A DNA stretch of 45,799 nt from Chitinophagales bacterium. GTDB lineage: Bacteria > Bacteroidota > Bacteroidia > Chitinophagales > LD1. Of this stretch, positions 8,778 through 17,905 are shown one piece after another (positions within the stretch are counted from its first letter, which is position 1; each line of letters starts with the position of its first letter). The notes beneath the pieces were generated by a model. The model was not told the origin of the DNA. It searched no databases and was given only the letters and a program-made list of their open reading frames with translations. The DNA is taken from the NCBI GenBank assembly GCA_025057415.1, contig JANWXI010000012.1, positions 1 through 45,799 of the forward strand. Reading direction: 5' to 3'. The translations under genes and the position numbers were made by a program.

Positions 8778-11700
8778 TTAAAACGCCCTTCCGACTGCCA
8801 CAACCCATCGCAAATCTACGTGGCGGGGCGCAGCATACGGTGCGTGTGTAATAAAAAACGGAAAATCGACCCGTAGGGTGAGGGGCTTGATATTTTGCAG
8901 GTTGCCCCATTTTTTAATGGTTAGCGCTGCGCCAATGCCGGCATCGGCACGCAGAGCGCTCCACTCGTAACGCAATGATGTGTTACGGTAATAGATGGCT
9001 CCTGCATCGGCAAACAGGTACGTTTGCAGGGCAAAAATTTCACGTAGTTTGCGACTTTTCACTTGCACAAGCCGATTAAATTCCAGTTCTGCATTAACCG
9101 ATACACCCCCGGGGCCGCGGTATGCCGGTATCACAAAACCATTCTCATCTTTTTCGGGCAGCCAGTAACCGCTGTAACCGCGCATGTTTAATCCGCCCCC
9201 GAAATGCAGGTGACCAATAACATCAGTGTAACGATAAGCCATTGATGCAGGCACAAAACCCGCAGCGCGGTAGTACTTGCTCTCCATCATTTCCTCGGGG
9301 TTACCCCCCGCGAAATACAAAGCGCTTTCGGTGGGAATATCGCTACCGGTGCCGTAACGTCCATAAGCGCGGGTGCGCAGGTCAAGCTTGCCTAAAGTAA
9401 GCCGGTTGATATGTGTAAGCGTGAAATAATTGTAATGATATGCGGTAGTAACAAAACCACCGCGCGTTGTTAAGTTGAGATAGCCGGAAGCTCTTCGTTT
9501 GTTGTAGGAGTATGTAAAAGATACATTCAATGAGGTGTTGAATTTCTTTTCGGTAGTCCAGTAAGTGCTCCATTCATCGGGGTACATGAGGTAATGGCGC
9601 CATATTTCACGTGGACGCGTAAATGCCTTGAGGTGTACATCAAAAAACAGGTTGAGTTGCGGAAAATTTTTGGTTATACCTGTCCGGTACATTTCGTAAC
9701 CATCTAACCAACGGCTGTGCAGATAAAAAGTACCGCGCCTGATGAACTTATCTATCGCGGTCTGATAACTGAAATTGTAACTGAAGTACCCTGCCTGACG
9801 CAGCATTTCCTGCGTGAAATAGTAAAGTTTTCTGCCTTGTAAAATGTGCGTATTCACCCAACAGGTAAGTGAAAACTGATGCTTCACATACATGTAATTC
9901 CCGTTGATGTGCAAACCGAGTTTCATGCCGTCGTAGGCATTCCACCAAATATCGGGGCGCAGGTAGAGGCGATATTTTTTCCATGAGGGGAACGGGTAAA
10001 TGTGTGAGTCGAACCGCACTTCTACGTTTCGCCTTTTCCGGTTGTCGAGCATATTGATGTCGGCAAGCCGCTCACTGGGATCTATGATAACATCCCGGAT
10101 GCCTGAAGGTACGCGGACGCGCGCGATGTAAGTGGGCTGCAATTTGTCCCATCCGTACCACTTGGGTAGTAAGGTGGGGGGCACTTCGTGGCGTTTACTT
10201 GTCTGTAATTTACCGTCTCCGGGGTTGCCGTGGTTGGCTGCCACTTTATTAAACCATGTGTTGGGTACGTGGTAGTCATATACCGAACCGTCTTTCGCTA
10301 CCACGCGCAGGTCAATAGGCATTTGCATGCGGCCCTTACGCCTTAGGGTTATTTCGTACTCATCATCAAATTGCCCGCGGCGGATACGGGTAATGCTGTA
10401 GTCAATACTTTTGGTGGTTTCCATCCACTGGTCAAAAAACCAGTTGAGGTCGGTTTTTACAAAATGCGTGATGCTGTTGCGAAAATCTTCCGGATAAGGA
10501 TGGGCAAATTTCCATTGCTGCACATAATGTTGCATAGCGGCCTTAAACAAAGAATCGCCCAACACATACTGAAGGTTGTAAAGCATCGTGGCTGTTTTCA
10601 CATACACGTGGCGGTAACCGCCGCCTTGCCCCAGCGCTCCGTGAAATCCATCGCTGTGGGTATTGAGGGGTTCATCGTTGGCAATAATGGCATCGCTCAG
10701 ATAGCCGTAGTAACATCGGCTGTCGCGTGTTGGGGTGGGTTCAAAAAATTTGCGAAAGTACCAGCCGGTTTTAGGATTGAGGTCGTACGGAATTGTATCG
10801 CCATCAATGGCCTCAAGCCCCCATGCCGTGAGGAATTGCGTAAAGCCCTCATCGAGCATCGCACGATAAGTTTCGTTGCTGCCCACCATGCCGTAAAACC
10901 AGTTATGCCCTACTTCGTGCACAAGCAGACCTCGGTACTCCTTGTCGCGCCCTCCGTCTAAAGTAAGCATGGGATATTCCATGCCGTCCTGCGCATCGGC
11001 AACTACAATTTTCGGATACTCATACACGCCAAAGTCGCGGCTGAACACATGAATAATTTTTGCTAAATATTCAACGGCGTTTTGCCAACCGCTCGCGTGT
11101 GGCTCCTGTGCGATGGCTACACAGCGAACACCGTCACCGTTTAGGCGGCCCGGGTAAATAATGGTGTCGTGGATACGGTAAGTAGGGTCGGCTGTAAAAG
11201 CAAAATCATGCACATTCTCTGCATGATACACCCAGGTTTTTCGCTCGCCTTTTTTGTAGGGAATGATGACAGACGGAACTGTGTCCCATTTTGTATCTTT
11301 AAAGTTCCGCAAATCAAGTTTCTTCTTCAAGGTATCGGGCAATACCTCTGCTTCGTTTTGCAACACACCTGTTGCTTCCACTATGTAGTTAGAAGCAAAC
11401 GTCAACTCTACATCAAATGTGCCAAAATCGCCATAAAACTCGCGGTTCAGGTGCTGGTCGGTATTCCATCCGCTCTTCCGGTCATACACACATATTTTCG
11501 GATACCACTGGCAGCCATTGTAGTGGGTGAATTTATCCACCTTAAATTTTTTCATACGCCTGCGGGTGCTGCCTCCTCCGTAAAAAGTGCGAAAACGAAT
11601 AAAGAAGCGCGTACTGTCGTTTGGCGCGAGCGGCGTGTGAAGTTTTACACGCAATATGGTGTTATCTAGCTCGGTTTGCACCGGTGATTTGTGCTGGCGC

Positions 11701-12095
11701 AACTCATCGATAACCGTACCCAGGCGGGCTTCTTCGTATTTGCTGTACGAGGGATGTACGTCATTGTGGCGTTGCAAATCGTCAAGGTATGAACCGGGTT
11801 GAAAAGCGTTTTGGTACAAGTGAAAATAAACTTCACGCAAGGTGTCGGGCGAATTATTGTAATAAGTCAATTCTTCAGTACCGGTGATGATATCGGTTGT
11901 TTCATCAATATCTGCTTTAATACGGTAGTGAACATCCTGTTGCCAGTAACCGGGGTGTGGGAGTTTGTTTTTCCAGTAATACGGATTGGCAGGGCTGCGG
12001 AAATTGTTCTCGGGGCCTTGGTCATTATACTTTACCGATTGACCGAAAAGCGGCAATACAAGGGCGCTGTAAACTGCCAGCCGGAGGTATTTCAT
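8778..12095 (-). CDS. M1-family metallopeptidase fused to a C-terminal Omp85-like beta-barrel
   Basis: An 1105-residue protein with a signal peptide (1-20, ending LFGQS). Residues about 45-640 are an M1 (gluzincin) aminopeptidase-like domain: GMEYPM (371-376) replaces the GAMEN exopeptidase motif, zinc motif HEVGH is at 393-397, the third ligand is Glu416 (DEGFT), and YVKTATMLY fits the catalytic Tyr region. From about 700 to the end the sequence is a run of amphipathic aromatic strands. GGGLNMRGYSGYW (from about 966) matches the GG..LRGY signature of Omp85/BamA-type barrels, and the chain ends in Phe. I infer a surface or periplasmic peptidase anchored in the outer membrane by its own barrel. 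It is divergent from dprA with 39 bp between the two starts. Confidence 0.8.
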   Translation of the reverse strand: MKYLRLAVYSALVLPLFGQSVKYNDQGPENNFRSPANPYYWKNKLPHPGYWQQDVHYRIKADIDETTDIITGTEELTYYNNSPDTLREVYFHLYQNAFQPGSYLDDLQRHNDVHPSYSKYEEARLGTVIDELRQHKSPVQTELDNTILRVKLHTPLAPNDSTRFFIRFRTFYGGGSTRRRMKKFKVDKFTHYNGCQWYPKICVYDRKSGWNTDQHLNREFYGDFGTFDVELTFASNYIVEATGVLQNEAEVLPDTLKKKLDLRNFKDTKWDTVPSVIIPYKKGERKTWVYHAENVHDFAFTADPTYRIHDTIIYPGRLNGDGVRCVAIAQEPHASGWQNAVEYLAKIIHVFSRDFGVYEYPKIVVADAQDGMEYPMLTLDGGRDKEYRGLLVHEVGHNWFYGMVGSNETYRAMLDEGFTQFLTAWGLEAIDGDTIPYDLNPKTGWYFRKFFEPTPTRDSRCYYGYLSDAIIANDEPLNTHSDGFHGALGQGGGYRHVYVKTATMLYNLQYVLGDSLFKAAMQHYVQQWKFAHPYPEDFRNSITHFVKTDLNWFFDQWMETTKSIDYSITRIRRGQFDDEYEITLRRKGRMQMPIDLRVVAKDGSVYDYHVPNTWFNKVAANHGNPGDGKLQTSKRHEVPPTLLPKWYGWDKLQPTYIARVRVPSGIRDVIIDPSERLADINMLDNRKRRNVEVRFDSHIYPFPSWKKYRLYLRPDIWWNAYDGMKLGLHINGNYMYVKHQFSLTCWVNTHILQGRKLYYFTQEMLRQAGYFSYNFSYQTAIDKFIRRGTFYLHSRWLDGYEMYRTGITKNFPQLNLFFDVHLKAFTRPREIWRHYLMYPDEWSTYWTTEKKFNTSLNVSFTYSYNKRRASGYLNLTTRGGFVTTAYHYNYFTLTHINRLTLGKLDLRTRAYGRYGTGSDIPTESALYFAGGNPEEMMESKYYRAAGFVPASMAYRYTDVIGHLHFGGGLNMRGYSGYWLPEKDENGFVIPAYRGPGGVSVNAELEFNRLVQVKSRKLREIFALQTYLFADAGAIYYRNTSLRYEWSALRADAGIGAALTIKKWGNLQNIKPLTLRVDFPFFITHAPYAAPRHVDLRWVVAVGRAF

Positions 12096-12134
12096 CGTAC
12101 AAACATGTAAAAAGTTCGCTTTTATTTGCGCGGA

Positions 12135-13259
12135 ATGAGCGAAGATGCGCGCAGAGAGGAGTTGCTGTACCGCATGGCGTTAACCATGATTGGCGGCATT
12201 GGTCCCGCATTGGCAAAGAACTTACTGGCTTACTGCGGCAGCGCCAGGAAGGTTTTCAACACACCGCGCGGCAAACTGGAAAAAGTACCCGGCATAGGGA
12301 AAGAGCGCGCAGAGCGCATTGCTCAGTCAGATGCCCTGCAGCGCGCAGAGCAGGAGCTGAAGTTTATCGAAAAACATCGCATTGATGTGCTGTTTATAGG
12401 CGATACGTCCTATCCGCAGCGTTTGCTGGAATGTGCCGATGCGCCCATATTATTGTATTACAAGGGATGTGCAAATCTCAATGCAAACAAAGTGGTGGCT
12501 ATCGTTGGTACGCGCCGTGCCACAGAGTACGGTAAAGAGCTAACGCGCCGTATTGCCGAAGAACTCTCTGCACACGGTGTAATGATTATCAGCGGACTCG
12601 CTTATGGTATTGATACTGTGGCTCATCAAGCCGCGGTGGAGGCAGGAGCAATTACCGTAGGTGTGTTGGGGCATGGACTAAACACCATCTACCCCAGGCA
12701 AAACCGCAACCTGGCTAAACGCATGCTCGAAAAAGGCGGGTTGCTTACCGAGTACGCTTCCTCCGATGTTATGCGCCCCGAAAATTTTGCAGAACGCAAC
12801 CGCATCGTTGCGGGTATGTCTGATTGCGTAATCGTTGTGGAGTCCGGGCAGGACGGGGGCGCGCTCATCACGGCCAACATCGCCAACGCTTACCATCGCA
12901 AAGTGTTCGCTCTGCCCGGGAGAGTACACGACAAGTTCAGCAGGGGATGCCATGCACTCATCCGCACCAACAGAGCCGTTTTGATTGAAAGTGCAGAGGA
13001 TGTAATGCGTGCCATGCAATGGAGCGGGAAAGAGACCGGAACTGCCGCCGCTCCCCCGCCGCGTCAACTCGCCTTGCAACTGGGCGAAGAAGAAACCCGG
13101 GTACACCGCGCTTTGCAACAGCATGGCGAAACGCACATAGATACGCTGGCAGAAGCCACGGGCTTAAACCCGAGTGTGCTGGCTTCGGTATTGTTGGAAA
13201 TGGAGTTAAACGGCTGGGTGGTATCGCTGCCCGGAAAAAGATTTAAGTTAGCCACCTGA
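12135..13259 (+). CDS. dprA: DNA-processing protein DprA
   Basis: A 374-residue DprA/Smf protein, which binds incoming single-stranded DNA and loads RecA in natural transformation. The N-terminal helix-hairpin-helix-like SAM part contains KVPGIGKERAERIAQ. The Rossmann core has GTRRATEYG, SGLAYGIDTVAHQAA, GHGLNTIYP, FAERNRIVAGMSD and ESGQDGGALITANIA. A C-terminal winged-helix DML1-like domain follows (about 310-374). The ATG at 12135 is chosen over the TTG at 12126 because it starts directly at MSEDARREELLYR. Its TGA overlaps the hutI ATG by one base, so hutI is probably translated from the same message. No other competence gene is in the window. Confidence 0.93.
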   Translation: MSEDARREELLYRMALTMIGGIGPALAKNLLAYCGSARKVFNTPRGKLEKVPGIGKERAERIAQSDALQRAEQELKFIEKHRIDVLFIGDTSYPQRLLECADAPILLYYKGCANLNANKVVAIVGTRRATEYGKELTRRIAEELSAHGVMIISGLAYGIDTVAHQAAVEAGAITVGVLGHGLNTIYPRQNRNLAKRMLEKGGLLTEYASSDVMRPENFAERNRIVAGMSDCVIVVESGQDGGALITANIANAYHRKVFALPGRVHDKFSRGCHALIRTNRAVLIESAEDVMRAMQWSGKETGTAAAPPPRQLALQLGEEETRVHRALQQHGETHIDTLAEATGLNPSVLASVLLEMELNGWVVSLPGKRFKLAT

Positions 13260-14491
13260 TGCCCCCGCGTTCCCTGCTTATTCATCACATTGGTTTGCTC
13301 TGCGGCATCCGCAGCGCCCATGAGCGTTTTGTATCCGGCGCCTCTATGCGAAACCTGCCGTGTCTGCAAAATGCTTATCTACTGATTGAGAACGGACGCA
13401 TTAAATCTTTTGGCGATATGTCACAGGCGCCGGACAGAGCTGAAGAAATGCTGGATGCATCCGGACGCATTGTATTGCCTGCCTGGTGCGATTCACACAC
13501 GCACCTCGTCTTTGCCGGCAGCCGCGAACAGGAATTTACCGACCGGCTGCGCGGCTTGACGTATGAACAGATAGCTGCCCGAGGTGGCGGCATACTCAAC
13601 TCTGCTGCAAAACTCAACGCAACACCGCAAGAGAAATTGCTGGAGGATGCTTTGTTACGGCTGGAGGAAATTCAATCCTTCGGCACCGGTGCCGTAGAAA
13701 TCAAAAGCGGTTACGGACTTACAACAGATGGCGAACTGAAGATGCTCCGCGTAATCAAGCGGCTCAAAGAACTCTCGCCTCTCACTATCAAAGCCACCTT
13801 TTTGGGTGCACACGCCTATCCGGCTGAGTACAAAAACAATCACCGAGCTTATCTCAATTTACTCATTAACGAAATGCTCCCGCGTATTGCAGCGGAAGGG
13901 TTAGCAGATTTTATGGATGTGTTTTGCGAACAGAATTATTTTAGTGTGGAAGAGATGGAACAGCTTCTGGAAGCCGGCACTAGGTACGGTTTGCAGGGCA
14001 AAGTACATGTAAATCAGTTCAGTATTTTGAGGGGTGTGCAGGCAGCCGTAAAGCACGGTTGCCGCAGTGTGGATCACCTAGAGTTGCTAAGCGATGAGGA
14101 TGTATCCTCCTTGCAACAGTGCGATACGATGCCGGTAGCGCTCCCGGGGTGCAGCTTTTTTCTGGGAATCCCTTACACGCCTGCCCGCCGGCTCATTGAT
14201 AGCGGTTTACCAATGGCATTAGCCAGCGACTTCAATCCCGGGTCTGCACCCAGCGGTAACATGAACTTCGTCAATGCATTAGCATGTATTCAAATGAAAC
14301 TGTTGCCCGAGGAAGCCCTCAACGCATCCACCATCAACGGAGCGTACGCCATGAATGTACACGATACGTTGGGCTCTGTAACCCCGGGTAAAATCGCTAA
14401 TCTGATAATTACAAAACCTGCACAAAACATCGCTGAATTGCCGTACTATTTCGGCAGAAATCCCGTAGAAAAAACAATTTTGTTTAAATAA
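13259..14491 (+). CDS. hutI: Imidazolonepropionase
   Basis: A 410-residue amidohydrolase that opens 4-imidazolone-5-propanoate to N-formimino-L-glutamate, the third step of histidine degradation. The metal site DSHTHLVFAGSREQEF gives His80 and His82. FLGAHAYPAEYK, KVHVNQFS, SVDHLEL and ASDFNPGSAPSGNM supply the remaining metal and substrate residues of the HutI family. The ATG overlaps the dprA stop, which decides the start. The partner histidine ammonia-lyase is 27 kb away, and no hutU or formimidoylglutamase gene is present, so the pathway is scattered here. Confidence 0.93.
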   Translation: MPPRSLLIHHIGLLCGIRSAHERFVSGASMRNLPCLQNAYLLIENGRIKSFGDMSQAPDRAEEMLDASGRIVLPAWCDSHTHLVFAGSREQEFTDRLRGLTYEQIAARGGGILNSAAKLNATPQEKLLEDALLRLEEIQSFGTGAVEIKSGYGLTTDGELKMLRVIKRLKELSPLTIKATFLGAHAYPAEYKNNHRAYLNLLINEMLPRIAAEGLADFMDVFCEQNYFSVEEMEQLLEAGTRYGLQGKVHVNQFSILRGVQAAVKHGCRSVDHLELLSDEDVSSLQQCDTMPVALPGCSFFLGIPYTPARRLIDSGLPMALASDFNPGSAPSGNMNFVNALACIQMKLLPEEALNASTINGAYAMNVHDTLGSVTPGKIANLIITKPAQNIAELPYYFGRNPVEKTILFK

Positions 14492-14537
14492 TACATAATT
14501 TGCGAACTTGTAACGCGATTTACCCGTTTTAGTACGT

Positions 14538-15029
14538 ATGCAACTGCACGTAATCGCTGTCCTTTTTATTACTGTACTCACATCGTCCTGCGCCCCTTCG
14601 GCAACTAACACAAACTTAACCGCTATGAATAACGACAGCACTAAAATTTACAAGACAGAGGAGGAATGGAAAGCCCAGCTCAGTCCTGAGCAATACTATG
14701 TTTTGCGCCAAAAAGGCACTGAACGCCCGTTTACCGGTAAGTACTACTTACATAAAGAAAAAGGTATATACGTATGCGCCGCCTGCGGTAACGAACTTTT
14801 TACTTCCGAAATGAAATTTGACTCCCATTGCGGGTGGCCGAGTTTTGACAGGGAAATTCCGGGCGGCAAAATCACAACGGCACTCGATACCTCTCACGGT
14901 ATGATACGCACCGAAATCATGTGTGCACGCTGCGGTTCTCACCTGGGGCATTTATTTGACGATGGCCCCACTGAGACCGGTCTTCGTTATTGCGTTAACT
15001 CTATTTCATTGGATTTTAAGAAACAGTAA
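14538..15029 (+). CDS. msrB: Peptide-methionine (R)-S-oxide reductase, exported or lipoprotein form
   Basis: A 163-residue MsrB, which reduces methionine-R-sulfoxide in oxidised proteins. Zinc-binding pairs are Cys80/Cys83 (CAACG) and Cys129/Cys132 (CARCG). The catalytic Cys152 is in LRYCVNS, and HCGWPSF carries Cys98. The first 18 residues (MQLHVIAVLFITVLTSSC) form a signal with a weak lipobox, suggesting export to the periplasm or membrane anchoring. An internal ATG at 14625 (MNNDSTK) would give a cytoplasmic form. It lies 46 bp downstream of hutI and could be in the same transcript. Confidence 0.92.
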   Translation: MQLHVIAVLFITVLTSSCAPSATNTNLTAMNNDSTKIYKTEEEWKAQLSPEQYYVLRQKGTERPFTGKYYLHKEKGIYVCAACGNELFTSEMKFDSHCGWPSFDREIPGGKITTALDTSHGMIRTEIMCARCGSHLGHLFDDGPTETGLRYCVNSISLDFKKQ

Positions 15030-15122
15030 AGTGTTCTATTTTTAACACAATGCACATCTGCTTATAGTGAATGTGTAATTACCGGTACGGTAAATTATTT
15101 ATATTAGGCAAAACGAAATCGC

Positions 15123-15515
15123 ATGAAAAGCGTCCTTTTCCTCTTCCTGATAGGGTTATCGCATGGGGTGGGCGCGCAATACAGTTTGATATTTTGTGAG
15201 GACGTAACCCGCGATGGTAAACCTACTGCCGTTTCCAATTCTTTTATGGTGGACGAAGATGGTGGTATGCTCAAATTTTTACTGAAAGCAGAGGATGGCA
15301 TTAACACGGATAAAATTGAGTATCGCATCCTATACGTCCACTCTAATGCAAATGAAGAGGAAGTGGCGCGTATGTCGCAAAATACAGAACCGACCTGGAA
15401 CTACGCCTGGAAAGAGGTTATCTTTTTTGATCCGGGTACTTACAAAGTGAAAGTTTACACCGGTAGGGGCTCCTACTTGACTGCAGCCACCCTTACCATA
15501 CAAGCTCGCTGGTAA
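15123..15515 (+). CDS. Small exported protein of unknown function
   Basis: A 130-residue protein with a clear signal peptide (MKSVLFLFLIGLSHGVGAQ). The mature part is predicted all-beta and includes VDEDGGMLKFLL, EYRILYVHS and FFDPGTYKVKVYTGRGSYL, like a single Ig-like or beta-sandwich fold. I do not recognise a family. It starts 93 bp after msrB and may be transcribed with it or from its own promoter in the AT-rich gap. Confidence 0.65.
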   Translation: MKSVLFLFLIGLSHGVGAQYSLIFCEDVTRDGKPTAVSNSFMVDEDGGMLKFLLKAEDGINTDKIEYRILYVHSNANEEEVARMSQNTEPTWNYAWKEVIFFDPGTYKVKVYTGRGSYLTAATLTIQARW

Positions 15516-15785
15516 AAAAGATTCATATGCCCCTCTACCAGGCATAAACTTTAGAGACCGGCAGTTTTAACCTCACACTGCAACAAAACAACAAACGGTT
15601 GTGTAGGGTAAATGTTCTTCTTTCAAATTCACAGTCAGAAGATTAAACATAGCGCACCTCTTTTTGTATTAAATAAATATTTAATAAAAATACGATGTTG
15701 GCTTTGTTAATCGTTCGGGAAATTTTCTTTACTTGCGTATGTGTTGTGTCCGCTACATCGTTAACAATATCATTTTATTTGATAT
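15516..15785. other. AT-rich intergenic region with inverted repeat
   Basis: No gene is seen. At 15667-15686 there is a perfect inverted repeat with 9-bp arms TATTAAATA and TATTTAATA separated by AA, 100 bp upstream of the DUF2797 gene. It is a possible protein-binding site or, less likely, a weak terminator of the upstream gene. Confidence 0.45.
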
Positions 15786-16580
15786 ATGAAAGCATGCGGC
15801 ATCTTAGATAAAATGCCTGTCCGTTTGTCTGAACCGGTAGAGTATTTTTTGCAGTTGGGAACTGAAACCTTCGCTATGAATGAAATGCTCGGCCATAAAT
15901 TGCGCCTTACATTTACCGGAAATATTTTTTGCACCGTTTGCGGCCGAAAGACCAGTAAAAGTTTTGGCGAAGGGCTTTGCTATCCGTGTTTTGAAAATTC
16001 ACCCGAAAACAGTCCTTGCATCATACATCCCGAACTTTGCGAGGCACATTTAGGGCGCGGCCGCGACCCTGAGTGGGAAAAAACACACCACCTGCAACCC
16101 CACTTTGTGTATTTGGCGCTTACCGGTGCAGTGAAGGTGGGTGTTACACGCAGCTCGCAAATACCCACCCGCTGGATTGACCAGGGTGCTGCTTCCGCTA
16201 TCATCCTTGCCGAAACGCCCTACCGCCAATTAGCCGGTCAGATAGAAGTGGCGCTAAAGCAACACCTAACCGATAAAACCAACTGGTTGCACATTCTTCG
16301 CAACCACACCATTTCCATAGACCTTGTATCCGAAAAATTGCGTGTTTCCAAACTTTTACCCGAGCCGCTGCAGGCGTACGTCACGGCTAATCATGATATA
16401 GTAACATTACAATATCCCGTAAATGAATACCCGGAAAAGGTAACGAGCATTTCATTAGATAAAGTACCGCAATTTGATTTGACTCTTACCGGTATTCGCG
16501 GGCAGTATCTGATATTTGAAGGCGGCAAGGTTATCAACATCCGCAGGCATAGCGGTTACGAGGTGGAGTTGACAGTATAA
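15786..16580 (+). CDS. DUF2797 domain protein with zinc ribbon
   Basis: A 264-residue protein resembling the DUF2797 family of Bacteroidota and Actinobacteria. An N-terminal zinc-ribbon-like segment has Cys pairs in CTVCGRKT and CYPCF, followed by CIIHPELCEAHLGRGRDPEWE. The central part (VYLALTGAVKVGVTRSSQIPTRWIDQGA) resembles GIY-YIG-like folds, as does the rest of the family. No function is established that I can state. The gene ends one base before the convergent acyltransferase gene, so there is no intergenic space. Confidence 0.75.
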   Translation: MKACGILDKMPVRLSEPVEYFLQLGTETFAMNEMLGHKLRLTFTGNIFCTVCGRKTSKSFGEGLCYPCFENSPENSPCIIHPELCEAHLGRGRDPEWEKTHHLQPHFVYLALTGAVKVGVTRSSQIPTRWIDQGAASAIILAETPYRQLAGQIEVALKQHLTDKTNWLHILRNHTISIDLVSEKLRVSKLLPEPLQAYVTANHDIVTLQYPVNEYPEKVTSISLDKVPQFDLTLTGIRGQYLIFEGGKVINIRRHSGYEVELTV

Positions 16581-17351
16581 TCATTCCCCGTACTTGCCCG
16601 ATGGGTAATGTTTCAGCAAGTGCTCGCGCATCACTGCCTGCGACATTTCTTTGAGTTTTTCCAAATCATCCGTTGTCATAGACGAGGTCTCAATAGGCCG
16701 GTGCCAGTACACATGTACAGTGCCGGGGCGTATCATCAAACCGTATCGCGGAAAAAGTTTTCCGGTATTTACAAACGTAAGCGGTACCAGCGGTAAACCA
16801 TGTTCTATCGCGAGCCGAAAAGCGCCCGGGTGAAAATACGTCAAAAACTCCCGGGTGGTGTTACAGGTTCCTTCCGGACAAATAAAAAATGATGCGCCGG
16901 TTTTGAGTTTTTCGCGCATCTCGTGCATACTGCGCTGGCGGTCTTCTTCATCATCGCGCTGCACTGCTACGTACAGGTGTTTTAGTATGTATCCCAATAC
17001 GGGCCATTTTAATATTTCGGCTTTGCCTAAAAACTTAGAGAAATTCGGTATCACAGCCGAGGCAACAATGGCATCCAGATAACTCGTGTGGTTACTGATA
17101 AAAATCATCTGTCGTTTCGGCTCAGCATATTCGCGATGATGCTCCACTAAACGAATCCCCCACATCCACAACACAAAACGCGACAAGTAATGCGGCACAA
17201 AGTGCGCCCAATACAACCATCGCTCATTTTTGCTGAGTACGATAATAACCATTATCGGAAACGCCACCGCCAGCACGAGAGCAAATACCAACCCGCACCA
17301 TAGTGTCCAGGGCAGCCAGGCAATCTGTTCAAGAATTTGGCGGGTTCTCAT
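16581..17351 (-). CDS. plsC: 1-acyl-sn-glycerol-3-phosphate acyltransferase (PlsC family)
   Basis: A roughly 256-residue membrane-bound acyltransferase of the LPLAT family, acylating lysophosphatidic acid or a similar acceptor. One or two N-terminal membrane segments (about 10-40) precede the HX4D motif NHTSYLDA (His88, Asp93) and motif III CPEGTCNTT (158-166), where the usual Arg-Ser after PEGT is Cys-Asn. PLTFVNTG resembles motif IV. I chose the ATG at 17351 (MRTRQILEQ) over 17396, because the longer start would run 68 bp into the upstream gene. With this start the overlap is still about 23 bp, suggesting translational coupling to the HsdR-N-like gene. Confidence 0.82.
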   Translation of the reverse strand: MRTRQILEQIAWLPWTLWCGLVFALVLAVAFPIMVIIVLSKNERWLYWAHFVPHYLSRFVLWMWGIRLVEHHREYAEPKRQMIFISNHTSYLDAIVASAVIPNFSKFLGKAEILKWPVLGYILKHLYVAVQRDDEEDRQRSMHEMREKLKTGASFFICPEGTCNTTREFLTYFHPGAFRLAIEHGLPLVPLTFVNTGKLFPRYGLMIRPGTVHVYWHRPIETSSMTTDDLEKLKEMSQAVMREHLLKHYPSGKYGE

Positions 17352-17802
17352 GCGGTTTGGCAATAGGAATGTAATCGGGTATCGCAGGCACCTCACCTAC
17401 CGGCGGACGCAACGAAAAACAATAATTGCTCGTGCCATTGCTCAACCAAAGATAGGATGCCCGCAAAGAAACATTGTAACCCAGTGCCTGTCGCAACACG
17501 TCATCACCAATCGTTTCATTGGGTGCTTTACACTCAACCAACAAATACGGAGAACCATCGCGATGAAATACCACCACATCAAAACGCTTCTTCATTCCGT
17601 TGAACTCAAAACCACGCTCAACAGCTATGAGCGGGCGGGGATAGCCTTTGCTGAACACCAGATAGTGAATTACATGCTGGCGCACCCACTCCTCGGGGCT
17701 GAGCGTAACCCACTTTTTGCGAATAATATCGTAAATGACTTCTCGCCCATGCTGCCGCTGCGTGCGAAATGCGTAACTTTCAAAATTAACTAATGCCGGC
17801 AT
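17329..17802 (-). CDS. Stand-alone HsdR N-terminal (HSDR_N_2) nuclease-like protein
   Basis: A 157-residue protein resembling the type I restriction enzyme HsdR N-terminal domain in isolation. The PD-(D/E)XK core is visible: Asp75 in KRFDVVVF and Glu90-X-Lys92 in YLLVECKAP. No helicase or methylase gene is nearby, so it is not part of a restriction system here. Such single-domain proteins are common in Bacteroidota, next to housekeeping genes, and their role is unknown. The 3' end overlaps the acyltransferase start. Confidence 0.8.
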   Translation of the reverse strand: MPALVNFESYAFRTQRQHGREVIYDIIRKKWVTLSPEEWVRQHVIHYLVFSKGYPRPLIAVERGFEFNGMKKRFDVVVFHRDGSPYLLVECKAPNETIGDDVLRQALGYNVSLRASYLWLSNGTSNYCFSLRPPVGEVPAIPDYIPIAKPHENPPNS

Positions 17803-17905
17803 TCAACACACTTTAACGCATGGTGTGATTAAAAAATGACAATTCAATGACAAAAATTACTTGGGCAATCATTATTCGTGCGTGAACTTTGCCACCGAAA
17901 TTAAG

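Noticed and set aside
17329-17802. Type I restriction system
   Set aside because: Only an HsdR N-terminal-like domain is present; there are no hsdM, hsdS or helicase sequences nearby.
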